DNA from: Rhizobium sp. 32-5/1
Lineage (GTDB): Bacteria; Pseudomonadota; Alphaproteobacteria; Rhizobiales; Rhizobiaceae
Reading direction: 5' to 3'
Length of the DNA stretch: 64,000 bases
Assembly (NCBI RefSeq): GCF_029537235.1
Contig: NZ_CP120638.1
Location: 2,108,001 to 2,172,000, forward strand
Numbering within the stretch: the first letter of the stretch is position 1; every line of letters begins with the position of its first letter. Below the pieces are notes generated by a model. It saw only the letters and a program-made list of their open reading frames with translations, was not told where the DNA came from and did no database searches. Both the position numbers and the translations under genes were made by a program. Below are positions 18,430 to 29,143 of this stretch, in pieces.

Positions 18430-18570
18430 GGGTTAGTCCTTTCAGGAAATCGTGCAGGCCGGTAGTGCTTGCCTTTTCAGGCGCCGTGTCCGGCAGGTTG
18501 AAATCTAGCGCCCGCTTCATCGTTTGATAATGGATGCAAATCTCAACAGGTTGATCTATCATATAGAACA

Positions 18571-19461
18571 ATGGACCGTTCTCATCTCGCCCAGCTTGCC
18601 GTCTTTTCCGCCGTTGCCGCCCATAGGAGTTTTCGTGGGGCGGCGAAGGAATTAGGCATCGCGCCGTCTGCGGTCAGCCACGCGGTCTCGCGGCTGGAGG
18701 AGCGCATCGGCGTGCGTCTGCTGTCACGCACGACCCGCAGCGTCGCGCCGACCGAAGAAGGCCGGTTGCTGCTCGAACGGCTGGGGCCGGCCCTGACGGA
18801 GATTGATGCGGCGCTGGAGGCCGTGACGGAAACCCGCAGCCGGCCAGCGGGGAATTTGCGCATAACGGCGCCGCGTTTCGTGACCGATATGCTGCTTGCG
18901 CCGCGCTTGGGCGAATTTCTGGGCCGCTATCCCGACATCACGCTGGAACTCTCGCACGAGGATGGTTTTACCGACATCGTTGCCGCCGGCTTCGACGCCG
19001 GCATAAGGCTTGAGGAAAGCCTGGAGGCGGACATGATCGCGGTGCGGATCGGACCGCTGCTGCGCGGCGCCGTCGTCGCGGCGCCCTCATATTTCGACGC
19101 AAGGGAAAAGCCGGCCCACCCGCGTGATCTCCTGCATCATCGCTGCATCCAGCGACGCTTTTCGAATGGCACCTTCTATGTCTGGGATTTTGAGAAAGCC
19201 GGTGAAAAAGTCTTCGTCCCGGTTCCCGGTCCGCTGATCCTCGATGCCGATCGCCCGACCATTGTAGCGGCCCTGGCGGGCGCCGGCATTGCCTATGTGT
19301 TCGAGATCAGGGTTGCGCAAGAGCTCGAAGACGGCCGCCTCGTGCGCGTTCTGGAGGACTGGTGCGAACCCTATCCCGGGCCATATCTCTATTACCCCAG
19401 CCGCCGCCAGATGCGCCCGGCGCTCAGGGCCTTCATCGATTTCTTCCGCCATTCGGATTGA
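18571..19461 (+). CDS. LysR-family transcriptional regulator
   Basis: A 296-aa regulator with an N-terminal winged HTH (residues about 5-64; FRGAAKELGIAPSAVSHAVSRLEERIGVRLLSRTTRSV) and a periplasmic-binding-protein-like effector domain. It belongs to the CrgA/DsdC-like branch that ends LYYPSRRQMRPALRAFIDFF. The divergent neighbour is the aldo/keto reductase gene. The 141-bp spacer contains partial dyads such as TTGAT...ATC.CAA and a dyad around ATCTATCATATAGA close to the start codon, candidate T-N11-A operator sites. The effector is unknown. Confidence 0.9.
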   Translation: MDRSHLAQLAVFSAVAAHRSFRGAAKELGIAPSAVSHAVSRLEERIGVRLLSRTTRSVAPTEEGRLLLERLGPALTEIDAALEAVTETRSRPAGNLRITAPRFVTDMLLAPRLGEFLGRYPDITLELSHEDGFTDIVAAGFDAGIRLEESLEADMIAVRIGPLLRGAVVAAPSYFDAREKPAHPRDLLHHRCIQRRFSNGTFYVWDFEKAGEKVFVPVPGPLILDADRPTIVAALAGAGIAYVFEIRVAQELEDGRLVRVLEDWCEPYPGPYLYYPSRRQMRPALRAFIDFFRHSD

Positions 19462-19531
19462 CTTCAGGCAGGGATCGGGTGGCGGGTCGCTCTTTCACCG
19501 CTACATTGTTTCTTTTCGGGGAGGGTTGCCG

Positions 19532-20167
19532 ATGAGAAAGCCGCAGTCGATGCGCGGGCTGGAGGATCTGGGCCGGGTGCGGCTCTCGCAGAATTTCTTC
19601 CTGCGTGATTTCCTCCAATCGGAGATCGCCAGCATTCATGGCATGAGCAATGTGCCTGACGATCCGGCGCTTGCCATCGAAGCCGGAACGCGGCTGTGCG
19701 AAGAACTGCTCGAACCGCTGGAAGCGACCTTCGGGCGGCTGCACATCCGCTCCAGCTACCGGTCGCGGCAGGTGAATGCCTTCGGCAATATCAACAAGCT
19801 CAATTGCTCGACCAATGCAGCGAGCGCTGCCGATCATATCTGGGACATGCGCGATGCCGACGGCTGCATGGGTGCCACGGCCTCTATCGTCGTGCCCTGG
19901 GTCTGGGACCGGCGTCACACAGTCGGTGGCTGGCAGTCGCTCGCCTGGTGGATCCACGACCATCTGCCCTACGCGTCGCTGTGTTTCTTTCCCAAGCTCT
20001 TCGCCTTCAACATCCAGTGGCACGAACGGCCGAAGCGCGAGATCCGCAGCTATATCGAACCGAGGGGCCTGCTGACCAAGCCCGGCATGGCTAACCATGC
20101 CGGAAGCCATGCGGAATTCTATCCAGTTTATCCGGATCTGGCCGATTGTCAGAAACTCATCCGGTAG
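19532..20167 (+). CDS. Conserved hypothetical protein with M15-peptidase-like features
   Basis: A 211-aa protein. Residues about 70-110 carry SSYRSRQVN and AADHIWDMRDADG, and later FNIQWHE, an order of His/Asp/His positions resembling zinc D-Ala-D-Ala peptidases of family M15 (as in 'GYRS...SxHxxGxAxD...WxH'). There is no signal peptide, which is odd for a wall hydrolase, so the assignment is tentative. GGGAGGG precedes the ATG at 19532; the ORF running back to 19289 overlaps the LysR gene. Its end overlaps the convergent acetyltransferase gene by 19 bp. Confidence 0.6.
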   Translation: MRKPQSMRGLEDLGRVRLSQNFFLRDFLQSEIASIHGMSNVPDDPALAIEAGTRLCEELLEPLEATFGRLHIRSSYRSRQVNAFGNINKLNCSTNAASAADHIWDMRDADGCMGATASIVVPWVWDRRHTVGGWQSLAWWIHDHLPYASLCFFPKLFAFNIQWHERPKREIRSYIEPRGLLTKPGMANHAGSHAEFYPVYPDLADCQKLIR

Positions 20168-20592
20168 CGGACATGCCCATCGGGCTTGGTATAGTGATCG
20201 TAAAGCCGGCGCGCGGTGCTGTTGCCCTCGTCCGTATGCCAGTAGAGACGTGCCCAGCCTTTTGCCTTGGCCAGCGAAACCAGATCATCCAGGAGCGCTC
20301 GGCCGATGCCTTTCCCGCGGGCTGCCGCATCAAGGAACAGGTCTTCCAGATAGCAGACGGGATCCTTGACCCAGGTCGCATCATGGACGAGGCAATTGGC
20401 AAAACCGATGACGGTCTCACCCTCGGTTGCAACCCGCATGAACAGCGGCGCCGCAGGGTTCATCACCTTCGCCCAGGTCGCGGCCGTTACCTCCTCGCCG
20501 ACATCGACTCCGTAGAATTCGACATAGGCGGCCCAAAGGCGGCGCCAATCGGCCTCATCGCTCGGCCGGGCATCGCGGATCTCAACAGTCAT
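20149..20592 (-). CDS. GNAT-family N-acetyltransferase
   Basis: A 147-residue protein with the GNAT fold: beta-strand start MTVEIRDARPSDEADW, the acetyl-CoA pyrophosphate loop LFLDAAARGKGIGRALL (about 90-106) and a C-terminal HTDEGNSTARRLYDHY motif. The latter is typical of the small-molecule or diamine-type GNATs. The start at 20590-20592 is used because homologues begin with this beta-strand and AGAGAG precedes it; the ORF itself opens further upstream. Substrate unknown. Confidence 0.82.
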   Translation of the reverse strand: MTVEIRDARPSDEADWRRLWAAYVEFYGVDVGEEVTAATWAKVMNPAAPLFMRVATEGETVIGFANCLVHDATWVKDPVCYLEDLFLDAAARGKGIGRALLDDLVSLAKAKGWARLYWHTDEGNSTARRLYDHYTKPDGHVRYRMSF

Positions 20593-20659
20593 GCACAATC
20601 TCTCTATTTCAGGCAGGTAAAACATCTCGTGCCCTATTGCGCGAGACTTGGCAGCTATT

Positions 20660-21609
20660 CTAGTCACTGGCTTCATTGAGCAGGATCATCTGCTCGTCCG
20701 TAAGCGTCAGGTTCGCGGACTTCACCAGGCTCTGCAATTGGCCAAGGTTGGTTGCGCTGGCAATCGGCGCCGTCACCCCTTGCGGGCCATGACCCAGGCC
20801 AGTGCCACCTCTGCCGGCTTGGCCGTTAGATCGGCGGCAACGTCGTCAAGCGCACCGAGAATACGCATGCCGCGCCCATCCAGATATTTGCCGATATCCT
20901 CACCGCGCACCGACGCACCTAGATCCTTGTGCGAGCGATACTTGCCTGTCAGAAAGCCCGAAGCGAGGCTGTAATAGGTGATGACATCGATATCCTCGGC
21001 TATGCAGAGGTTGCGCAGGGGACCGTCGAAACCGCTGCGATCATAGAGATTGTATTCCGGCTGCAGCACATCGTAGCGCGGCAGGCCGGCAATGCGAGCA
21101 GCATCAAGTGCTGCCCGCAACTGGGCGGCATCAAGGTTGGAGCAGCCAATGGAGCGCACTTTCCCCTGGGAGCGCAGCCTGTCATAGGCGCCAAGCGTTT
21201 CCTCGTAAGGGGTCTCGGGATCGGGCCAATGGGAGAGATAGAGATCGATGGTGTCGATCTGCAGCCGGCGCAGCGAATCCTCGACGGCCTGCATGATCCA
21301 TTTTTCCGACAGTCCCTTCTTGCCCGACCCCATGTCGGAACCGACCTTGGTGACGATCACGACATCGTCGCGGGACCGGCCGGAACGTTTGAGCCATTTT
21401 CCTACGATCGTTTCGGATTCACCGCCGCTGTTGCCGGGGGCCCAAGATGAATAAACGTCGGCCGTGTCGATCATGTTGAAGCCGGCATCGAAAAACGCGT
21501 CGAGCAGATCGAACGAGATTTTTTCATCGGCGGTCCAACCAAAGACGTTGCCGCCGAATACCAGCGGTGCGATCGAAAGGCCGGTGCGGCCCAGTTTGCG
21601 CTTTTCCAT
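20660..21609 (-). CDS. Aldo/keto reductase (frameshifted near the 3' end)
   Basis: The first 278 residues are a normal aldo/keto reductase with tetrad Asp48, Tyr53, Lys88 and His127 (LYLSHWPDPE). The open frame then ends at MARKG, but the next frame continues VTAPIASATNLGQLQSLVKS and ends naturally in LNEASD with TAG at 20660. That C-terminal part is the conserved cofactor-contacting tail of the family. One extra G in the G4 run (plus-strand C4 at 20776-20779) restores a 316-residue protein. AAGGAGA precedes the ATG. The lesion is probably a consensus error, like others in this window. Confidence 0.82.
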
Positions 21610-21876
21610 CGGATGTCTCTCCTTGATGAAAGATAGGAATGGCCCTGCTCGGACCCTGACATAAGCCAGCAGGACAGGCTTTCATACCGCTACAGCAATA
21701 TTCTTTTCCGGCAAGCCCAGTTTCGGGTACGTACCTCGATTTTTCGGTTTTACCTTGCCTCTGTTGTAGGCGGTATCGTAAGGCTTTCAATCTGCTCAAT
21801 AATTTTTAGTTCAAACCGATTCCGGTTTCGGGAATTATGCAGTAGGGTGCGCGCAGTTTCTGTGAGGAGAACAATC

Positions 21877-22863
21877 ATGTTGCGTTTCGGTATTCTATCG
21901 ACGGCCAAGATCGGCCGCGAACTCGTCGTGCCTGCAATCCAGGATGCGGAGAACTGCGTCGTTACGGCCATCGCCAGCCGTGACATTACAAAAGCCCGCG
22001 CCATGGCCGACCGTTTCTCAGTTCCGCACGCCTTCGGTTCCTATGAGGAAATGCTGGCCTCAGACCTGATCGACGCCGTCTACATCCCGCTGCCAACGTC
22101 CCAGCATGTGGAATGGACGATCAAGGCGGCGGATGCCGGCAAGCATGTGCTCTGCGAAAAGCCGATCGCACTTAAAGCGTCGGAAATCGACGCCTTGATC
22201 GAAGCCCGCGACCGCAACAAGGTGCTGGTCTCGGAAGCCTACATGGTCACCTACAGCCCCGTCTGGCGCAAGGTGCGGTCACTTCTGGCCGAAGGTGCGA
22301 TCGGCCGGTTGCGGCATGTGCAGGGCGCCTTCACCTATTTCAACCGCGATCCCGCAAATATGCGCAATGTTCCGGAACTCGGCGGCGGCGGACTGCCGGA
22401 TATCGGCGTCTACCCCACCATCTCGACGCGTTTCGTGACCGGCAAGGAACCTGTCCGCGTCCAGGCGAACACCGATCGCGATCCCGAATTCGGCACCGAC
22501 ATCTATTCGAGCGTGCGGGCGGATTTCGGCGATTTCGAACTTAGCTTCTATATCTCGACACAGCTTGCCGCCCGCCAGGTCATGGTGTTCCATGGCGACA
22601 AGGGCTTCATCGAGGTGAAGTCCCCCTTCAATGCCGATCGCTACGGCGCGGAAGAATTGGAACTAACCAACCAGAACCACGCACAATCGCAGATTTTCCG
22701 CTTTCAGGATTCCCGCCAGTACCGGCTCGAAGTCGAGGCTTTTTCTAAGGCAGCACTTGGCGAGGCGGAAGAAATCGTGGCGCTGGAGAGTTCCGCCGCA
22801 AACCAGAAACTCATCGACGCCATCTATCGCGCCAGCGAGAAGGACGGTTGGGAAGCGGTCTGA
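21877..22863 (+). CDS. Gfo/Idh/MocA-family oxidoreductase
   Basis: A 328-aa NAD(P)-dependent dehydrogenase. The N-terminal Rossmann domain begins [13 protein letters not shown] and contains the signature EKPIAL near residue 104 with the catalytic-region Lys, followed by a beta-sheet substrate domain with [12 protein letters not shown]. Members act on sugars, inositols or trans-dihydrodiols; nothing nearby identifies the substrate. GAGGAG sits 7 nt before the ATG at 21877; the alternative GTG at 21847 would add ten non-conserved residues. Confidence 0.88.
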   Translation: MLRFGILSTAKIGRELVVPAIQDAENCVVTAIASRDITKARAMADRFSVPHAFGSYEEMLASDLIDAVYIPLPTSQHVEWTIKAADAGKHVLCEKPIALKASEIDALIEARDRNKVLVSEAYMVTYSPVWRKVRSLLAEGAIGRLRHVQGAFTYFNRDPANMRNVPELGGGGLPDIGVYPTISTRFVTGKEPVRVQANTDRDPEFGTDIYSSVRADFGDFELSFYISTQLAARQVMVFHGDKGFIEVKSPFNADRYGAEELELTNQNHAQSQIFRFQDSRQYRLEVEAFSKAALGEAEEIVALESSAANQKLIDAIYRASEKDGWEAV

Positions 22864-22951
22864 CCGAACCTCGTCCTTCTTTGCCAAACTTGTGAGCGAA
22901 GACGATTTGAGAACGGGGCAGGCCGCGGAAGTCCTTCTTCCTCCCCTTCCT

Positions 22952-22983
22952 CCCCAGGATACGCCCGTGCGCGTACCTTGGGG
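22952..22983. repeat. Imperfect GC-rich hairpin downstream of the Gfo/Idh/MocA gene
   Basis: CCCCAGGATACGC and GCGTACCTTGGGG can fold with one bulge on each side. The flanks CTTCTTCCTCC and GATGAAGAAAGG extend the pairing loosely. There is no T-run; it may be a degenerate intergenic palindrome. The rest of the 190-bp gap before xseA shows nothing else. Confidence 0.4.
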
Positions 22984-23054
22984 ATGAAGAAAGGCCTGTT
23001 GAGGGGCGGTGCCAGAGGCTTTCAATCGGCAGATGAAAGCGGCAAAGTGCGGAT

Positions 23055-24649
23055 ATGAGCTCCTTCTTCGAAACAGATTCGCCCAGCAATCTTACCGAAT
23101 ATTCGGTTTCCGAACTGTCCGGCTCAATCAAGCGGACAGTCGAGCAGGCCTTCGACCAGGTGCGCGTGCGCGGCGAAATCTCGGGTTATCGCGGTCCGCA
23201 TTCCTCGGGTCATGCCTATTTTGCGCTGAAGGACGACAAGGCGCGCATCGACGCCGTGATCTGGAAAGGCACGATGGGGCGGCTGAAATTCCGGCCCGAA
23301 GAAGGCATGGAGGTGATCGCCACCGGCAAGGTCACCACCTTCCCCGGTTCCTCCAAATACCAGATGGTCATCGAAACACTGGAGCCCGCTGGTGCCGGCG
23401 CGCTGATGGCGCTGATCGAGGAGCGCAAGCGCAAGCTGGCGGCAGAGGGCCTGTTCGATGCTGCACGCAAGCAATTGCTGCCCTACATGCCGAAAGTCAT
23501 CGGCGTCATCACCTCGCCCACCGGGGCCGTCATCCGCGATATCCTGCACCGGATCGCCGACCGCTTTCCCGTGCATGTCATCATCTGGCCGGTGCGCGTG
23601 CAGGGCGAAGGCTCGGGTGCCGAAGTGACGGCGGCCATTGAGGGTTTCAACGCGCTCGAGCCCGGTGGCCTGATCGCGCGGCCGGACGTCCTGATCGTAG
23701 CACGCGGCGGTGGCAGCCTCGAAGACCTCTGGAGTTTTAACGACGAGGCGGTTGTTCGCGCCGCAGCGGCGTCCGATATTCCGCTGATCTCCGCCGTCGG
23801 CCACGAGACCGACTGGACGCTGATCGACCATGCGAGCGACCAGCGGGCACCGACGCCGACCGGCGCCGCCGAGATGGCCGTGCCCGTGAAGGCCGATCTC
23901 CAAGCCTCCATCTCCGCGCTTGCGGCGCGGCTGAAAGCGGCGATGACCCGGCGAATGGACGGGCGGCGCCAGGACCTGCGGGCACTGGCGCGGGCGCTTC
24001 CTCGCTTGACCAGTTGCTCGCTCTGCCGCGCCGCCGCTTCGATGAGGCATCGATCGGCCTTGGGCGTGGCCTGACCATGAACACCGCCAACAAGCGCCGA
24101 CAGTTCGAGCGCACGGCGCTCCATCTGCGGCCGGACATGCTGTCGAGCCGGTTGAACGACCGGCGGCAGCGATTGCAAGACCGGATGATCCGGGCGGAAC
24201 GCATTATCGAGCGCCTGCTGCAGCGGAACAGGAGCCGCATCTCAACCGCGGATGCGTCGCTGCGCGCTTTGCCCGCGCGTCTTTCCGGTCAGATTCACCG
24301 CGCGCAGGATCGGCTCTCCGGTCTTGCCGCGCGCGCCGACAAAGCGATCATGTCCGATACCAGTCGCCGGCGCAGCGCCGTCATGGCGCACGACCGGATC
24401 CTCCAGTCGCTCTCCTACCGCAATGTCCTCAAACGCGGTTATGCACTGGTTCGCGATGACGCCGGCATGCCTGTGAGGGAAGCAGCCGCTCTGAGCCAGG
24501 GCATGGCGATCTCGCTCGAATTCTCCGATGGCTCCGTCAGCGCTGTAACCGGCGACAGCGGTTCCGCGCCACCGCAGACGGCACAGCTACGGAAGCGGGT
24601 GGAAAAACCGGCACCGGCCACGCCGCCGAAACAGGGCAGCCTGTTCTGA
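23055..24649 (+). CDS. xseA: Exodeoxyribonuclease VII large subunit (frameshifted)
   Basis: The large subunit of the single-strand-specific exonuclease used in mismatch repair and recombination. The first frame covers the OB-fold domain (about 1-110) and the catalytic core with [27 protein letters not shown] and [16 protein letters not shown]. After RALARALPR it goes out of frame. The second frame resumes with [13 protein letters not shown] and runs through the long helical domain to PPKQGSLF. Adding one C near 24005 joins them into a protein of 531 residues, the expected size. Its stop overlaps the ATG of the next gene by one base (TGATG). Probably an assembly error in an intact gene. Confidence 0.88.
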
Positions 24650-25239
24650 TGCGTATTCTGTTGGTTCTTGCCCATCCGCTGTCCGACAGTTTCGCAGCCA
24701 GCGTCGCGCGCACCGCCAAGGAAACACTGGAAGAGAACGGCCACAGCGTCGATCTCCTCGACCTTTACCGGGAGAATTTCGATCCGCGTCTAACCGAAAC
24801 AGAACGGCGCGGTTATTTCGACGTGCCCTACGATGTCTCAGGCGTTTCCGACATCGTCGCGCGTGTTCGTGCCGCCGACGGGCTGCTCCTCGTCTTTCCG
24901 CAATGGTGGTTCAATTTCCCCGCCATCCTGAAAGGCTTCTTCGATCGCATCCTCGCGCCCGGCGTCGCCTTCGACCATGACCGTGCCGGCGGCCGTATCA
25001 TACCGAAGCTGACCAATATCAAGCTGTTCTGGGCGCTGACCACGACGGGGTCGCCCTGGTGGGTGGTTCATCTCTACATGGGCAATCCGGTCCGTCGCCT
25101 TCTGAAACGCGGAATTGCCGCCTTCTGCGCGAAAAACGTCGACTTTCGAATGTTGACGCTGCACGATATGGATCGCGTCAGTGATAAGCAACGCAGCGCA
25201 CATCTGGAGCGAGTAAGGCAAGCGCTTCGGCGGATCTGA
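24649..25239 (+). CDS. NAD(P)H-dependent quinone oxidoreductase (flavodoxin-like fold)
   Basis: A 196-residue protein of the KefF/MdaB/NQO family, which reduces quinones by two electrons using FMN or FAD. It starts with [20 protein letters not shown], the flavin phosphate-binding strand-loop, and has FPQWWFNFPAILKGFFDRIL near residue 82, the family signature. It overlaps the xseA stop codon by one base and is probably translationally coupled to it. Confidence 0.86.
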   Translation: MRILLVLAHPLSDSFAASVARTAKETLEENGHSVDLLDLYRENFDPRLTETERRGYFDVPYDVSGVSDIVARVRAADGLLLVFPQWWFNFPAILKGFFDRILAPGVAFDHDRAGGRIIPKLTNIKLFWALTTTGSPWWVVHLYMGNPVRRLLKRGIAAFCAKNVDFRMLTLHDMDRVSDKQRSAHLERVRQALRRI

Positions 25240-25314
25240 ATTTTTAGAAAAATCGAAACGCTTACGTAACGATCGAAGGCTAGTCTTGTAGCATCACTGC
25301 GTCAGGAGTGCTCC

Positions 25315-25665
25315 GTGCCGGTCGAACTGTCTCCCTCCCAGGCCCTTGGCCTCTGGCATGCCGTATCGCTGGAACAGGTGCGGGTGGACAAGCGCGACCT
25401 GACGCTGCGGCAGATCTCGATCCTTTTGCAGATCTATCTCGTTCCGCCGCCACATACGGTGCGCGGACTGGCCGGCATCCTCGGCGTGACGAAACCTGTC
25501 ATTACCCGCGCGCTCGATACGATGGGCGACCTGGGGCTGGTGACCAGGGTTCGCGATGAGCGTGACAAGCGCAATGTCATTATCCGGCGCACGGTCGATG
25601 GTGCGCTCTATCTTGAAAAACTTGGCGATCTGATCATTGATCAGGGACGCAAGCTGCCTATCTGA
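25315..25665 (+). CDS. MarR-type winged-helix transcriptional regulator
   Basis: A 116-aa short MarR-like protein with the winged HTH around residues 30-95: LTLRQISILLQIYL, then the recognition helix in LGVTKPVITRALDTMGDLGLV and the wing RDERDKRNVIIRRT. It starts with GTG at 25315, preceded by CAGGAG at 6-nt spacing. It lies six bases before the NlpC/P60 gene and is likely co-transcribed with it. The ligand is unknown. Confidence 0.85.
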   Translation: MPVELSPSQALGLWHAVSLEQVRVDKRDLTLRQISILLQIYLVPPPHTVRGLAGILGVTKPVITRALDTMGDLGLVTRVRDERDKRNVIIRRTVDGALYLEKLGDLIIDQGRKLPI

Positions 25666-25671
25666 GGAAAC

Positions 25672-26526
25672 ATGTCTGACCTTCCCGACCGCCGGCTGAA
25701 TGCCTATCGTTCCGACCTCGCCGAGGAACGCCTTCGCGGCGTGGTGGAGGCCACAAACTTCGTCACCGGCACCACGTCCGTCATCTGCGTTCCCGTGGTG
25801 CAGATGCGCGCCCGCCCGGAGCTCGAATGCGGCACGGATACCGAATTGCTGCTCGGCGAGACGGTGCGCGTGCTCGACACCGATGGTGGCTGGGCCTGGG
25901 TCAAGGCCGATTTTGACGGCTATGTCGGCTATGTGCCGGATTATGCTGTGACGCCGATTGTCCGCAGCCTCACCCATATCATCACCGCACCCCGCACCTT
26001 CGTCTATTCCGGACCAGACCTGCGCTTTCCGACAGTACAGGCGCTGTCCATGGGCAATCGCATCACCGTGGTGGACCAGCGCGATACGCGCGGCACACGC
26101 TATTTCCTGCTCGAAAGCGGCGAGGCGGTGATCGCCAATCATTGTGCCGAGGCTTCATGGCCGCTTGCCGCCGACTATGTGAGCATCGCTGCCCGTTTTC
26201 TCGAAACCCCCTATCTCTGGGGCGGCCGGTCCGGCTTCGGCATCGATTGCTCCGGCCTCGTGCAACTGTCGATGATGATGACCGGCAGGGCGGCACCGCG
26301 CGATACCGACATGCAGGCAAAGAGCCTCGGTACCGCCATCGGCCGGGACGAGCTGCGCCGCGGCGATCTCGTCTTCTGGAAAGGCCATGTGGCGATCATG
26401 GAAGATGAAAAGACCCTGCTGCATGCCAACGGCCATACGATGTCCGTCTCGCATGAGGGGCTGGACGAGGCCATCGATAGAATCGGCTGGCTCTACGACC
26501 AGCCGACCGGCTACCGCCGGCCTTGA
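25672..26526 (+). CDS. NlpC/P60-family cysteine peptidase with SH3-like domains
   Basis: A 284-aa predicted cell-wall hydrolase cleaving peptidoglycan stem peptides. Two bacterial SH3-like segments occupy about residues 35-155 (VVQMRARPELECGTDTELL; GYVGYVPDY), followed by the NlpC/P60 domain from about 165. The catalytic triad is visible as Cys193 in GIDCSGLVQ, His239 in WKGHVAIM and His251 in LLHANGH. No signal peptide is apparent, as in several rhizobial homologues, so the export route is unclear. It follows the MarR gene with a 6-bp gap and converges on ghrA. Confidence 0.9.
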   Translation: MSDLPDRRLNAYRSDLAEERLRGVVEATNFVTGTTSVICVPVVQMRARPELECGTDTELLLGETVRVLDTDGGWAWVKADFDGYVGYVPDYAVTPIVRSLTHIITAPRTFVYSGPDLRFPTVQALSMGNRITVVDQRDTRGTRYFLLESGEAVIANHCAEASWPLAADYVSIAARFLETPYLWGGRSGFGIDCSGLVQLSMMMTGRAAPRDTDMQAKSLGTAIGRDELRRGDLVFWKGHVAIMEDEKTLLHANGHTMSVSHEGLDEAIDRIGWLYDQPTGYRRP

Positions 26527-26536
26527 ACCGGATCAA

Positions 26537-27495
26537 TCAATAGCCGGCTTTGCGATCGACAAGATGCTGTAGCGGCAAGCCGCTTTCGAACCGCTCTATC
26601 TGCTGCTCGACATGGGCAAACAGGGCCCTGACATCGGACGAGGCGGCGACATGCGGCGTGACATAGACGTTGTCCATGTTCCAGAACGGACTGTCGACCG
26701 GAAGCGGCTCTTCTTCAAAGACATCCAGCGAGGCGCCGCCGAGCGTTCCATCCTGGAGTGCTGTAAGAATATCTGCCCCGATCTGGCTGCCGCCGCGACC
26801 GCCATTGATGAAGACAGGCGCACCGAGCGGCCCCCTGCGGCTCAGCTTCGAAAACAGCGACGCGTTAAAGATGCCCCTGGTGTCGGCCGTTAGAGGCAGG
26901 AGACCAACGAGGAAGTCCGTCTTCGACAGGAAAACGTCCAGTTGCGGGCCGTCGAAGGTTTCAATCCCCTCAATGCTTTTCACAGAGCGCGACCAGCCGA
27001 TGGTGCGGAAGCCTATTACCTGCAGCTTGCGGATGGCATCCTGCCCGAGCACGCCGAGCCCCATAACCCCGACCGTGACATCCGCTGCTTCCGGCTGGCT
27101 GAGATCTTCCCAGACATGCGCTCTCGCCTGCGCCTCGTAGGTCCTGTGCTGACGCAGATGCAAAAGGCATTGCAGGACGACCCATTCGCTCATCCGCGTC
27201 GTCAGGCTGCGATCGACGAAGCGGACCAGCGGCACGTCGGGAAGATGGGACAGGGTCAGCACATGATCGACACCGGCGCCGCCGGAAAAGACGACTTTCA
27301 GATCCGGCGCGCGGGTGAAGAGATCGGCTGCGGATTTCCACACGACAGCATAATCGATGCCCGAGAGATCGCGGCCTTTGTGGACCGGGTCTGCCAAATT
27401 GATGACCTCGCGACCGGGAAATGCGCCTTTCAGGCCATCCTCGACCTCGCGGGGAATGAATTTCAGGTCAATGATGACGGGGCTTTTTCAGGCAT
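26537..27495 (-). CDS. ghrA: Glyoxylate/hydroxypyruvate reductase A (frameshifted near the 5' end)
   Basis: A D-2-hydroxyacid dehydrogenase reducing glyoxylate and hydroxypyruvate with NADPH. The body shows VGVMGLGVLGQDA (Rossmann glycine motif), NGGRGGSQIGAD with the catalytic Arg, and VTPHVAASS with the catalytic His. The intended start is ATG at 27493-27495 (MPEKAP). One base is missing in the C4 run (plus-strand G4 at 27479-27482), so the annotated frame opens only at an internal TTG. Restoring it gives VIIDLKFIPREVEDGLKG leading into the body. It lies 11 bp downstream of yejF and is probably the last gene of that operon. Confidence 0.85.
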
Positions 27496-27506
27496 GGTCT
27501 TGGACT

Positions 27507-29135
27507 TTACTGGTTTACGGCGGGCACGTTGACGGCCTTCATGTCGAAGGCTGCGGCCATCAGGGCTTTTGTGTATTCTTCCTGGGGAGCCGTGAAGATG
27601 CGCTCCGACGGCCCCTGCTCCACCACTTTGCCCTGACGCATGACGATCATGTCATTGGCGAGCGCGCGCACGACCTTCAGGTCATGGCTGATGAAGAGGT
27701 AGGCAAGCGCATGTTTGGCCTGCAGGTCGCGAAGCAGATCGACCACCTGCGCCTGCACACTCATGTCGAGCGCCGAGGTCGGCTCGTCGAGCATGACGAA
27801 TTGCGGTTTCAGCACCATGGCACGCGCGATCGCGATACGCTGACGCTGGCCACCGGAAAATTCATGCGGATAGCGCCAACGGGTCGCCGGGTCGAGACCG
27901 ACTTCCTCGATTGCCGCGGCAACGCGGGCGTCGCGTTCCTTCTCCGACAGTGAAGGCTCGTGCACTTTCAGCCCTTCGGCAACGATATCAGCCACCACCA
28001 TGCGCGGGCTGAGAGAACCATAGGGATCCTGGAACACGACCTGCATACGGCTGCGCAAGGGACGCATCTGCTTGAATGAATAGCTATCGATATCGCTACC
28101 GAGGAAGCTGATCTTGCCTTTGGAGGAAATCAGCCGGGTCAGCGCGAGGCCGAGCGTCGTCTTGCCCGAACCTGATTCACCGACCACGCCCAGCGTCTGG
28201 CCGGCGCGCAGCGTGAGGTCGATGCCATCCACCGCCTTGACGTGATCCACCACCTTGCGCAGGAAGCCGGCCTTGATCGGAAACCAGACTTTCATATCGC
28301 TGGCCTGCATGACCACCGGCTTCGACGTATCGGAGATTGGTGGCGACCCCTTCGGCTCGGAGGCCAGGAGATGGCGGGTATAGGCGTGCTGCGGATTGGC
28401 GAAGATGTCCGCCGTCGGCCCCGTCTCGACGATCTTGCCCTTGGTCATGACGCAGACGCGATCGGCGATCTTGCGCACGATGCCGAGATCATGGGTGATG
28501 AACAGCATGGACATGCCATGCTCATCCTTGAGCTTCTTCAGGAGTTCAAGGATCTGCGCCTGAACGGTGACATCAAGCGCCGTCGTCGGCTCGTCGGCGA
28601 TCAGCAGTTCCGGCCGGTTGGCAAGCGCCATGGCAATCATCACGCGCTGCCTCTGGCCGCCGGACAGTTCGTGCGGATAGGCGGCAAGCCGCTTTTCCGG
28701 CTCGCGGATACCGACCTGGTGCAGCAGTTCGAGAACGCGGGGACGCGCTGCTTGCCCTTTGATGCCCTGGTGCAGCTCGACGATCTCGGCGATCTGTCGC
28801 TCGATCGAATGCAGCGGATTGAGCGAGGTCATCGGCTCCTGGAAGATCATCGTGATGTCGTTGCCGCGCACCTGGCGCAGTTCCGCATCCGATGCCGTCA
28901 TCATATCCTTGCCATTGAACAGGATTTCCCCGCTCGGATGACTTGCCGCCGGATAGGGCAGAAGCTTCAGGATCGAATTGGCCGAAACCGATTTCCCCGA
29001 TCCGGATTCGCCAACCAGCGCCACGACCTCGCCGCGCTTGATATCGAAGGAAATACGATCGACAGCCAGCGATGTATTGCCGCCCTGATGGAAGGCGACA
29101 GAGAGATCGCGGACGGAGAGAATGGGGTCTGTCAT
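27507..29135 (-). CDS. yejF: Microcin C/oligopeptide ABC transporter ATP-binding protein YejF
   Basis: A 542-aa tandem ATPase that powers the YejABEF importer. There are two complete nucleotide-binding domains, each with Walker A (GESGSGKS at about 41-48 and GESGSGKT near 330), the [16 protein letters not shown] signature and Walker B ([24 protein letters not shown]). The C-terminal extension after each domain is the oligopeptide-transporter type. The start ([15 protein letters not shown]) is ATG at 29133-29135; the ORF open to 29252 overlaps yejE. It follows yejE by 8 bp. Confidence 0.93.
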   Translation of the reverse strand: MTDPILSVRDLSVAFHQGGNTSLAVDRISFDIKRGEVVALVGESGSGKSVSANSILKLLPYPAASHPSGEILFNGKDMMTASDAELRQVRGNDITMIFQEPMTSLNPLHSIERQIAEIVELHQGIKGQAARPRVLELLHQVGIREPEKRLAAYPHELSGGQRQRVMIAMALANRPELLIADEPTTALDVTVQAQILELLKKLKDEHGMSMLFITHDLGIVRKIADRVCVMTKGKIVETGPTADIFANPQHAYTRHLLASEPKGSPPISDTSKPVVMQASDMKVWFPIKAGFLRKVVDHVKAVDGIDLTLRAGQTLGVVGESGSGKTTLGLALTRLISSKGKISFLGSDIDSYSFKQMRPLRSRMQVVFQDPYGSLSPRMVVADIVAEGLKVHEPSLSEKERDARVAAAIEEVGLDPATRWRYPHEFSGGQRQRIAIARAMVLKPQFVMLDEPTSALDMSVQAQVVDLLRDLQAKHALAYLFISHDLKVVRALANDMIVMRQGKVVEQGPSERIFTAPQEEYTKALMAAAFDMKAVNVPAVNQ

Positions 29136-29143
29136 TGTCTGGA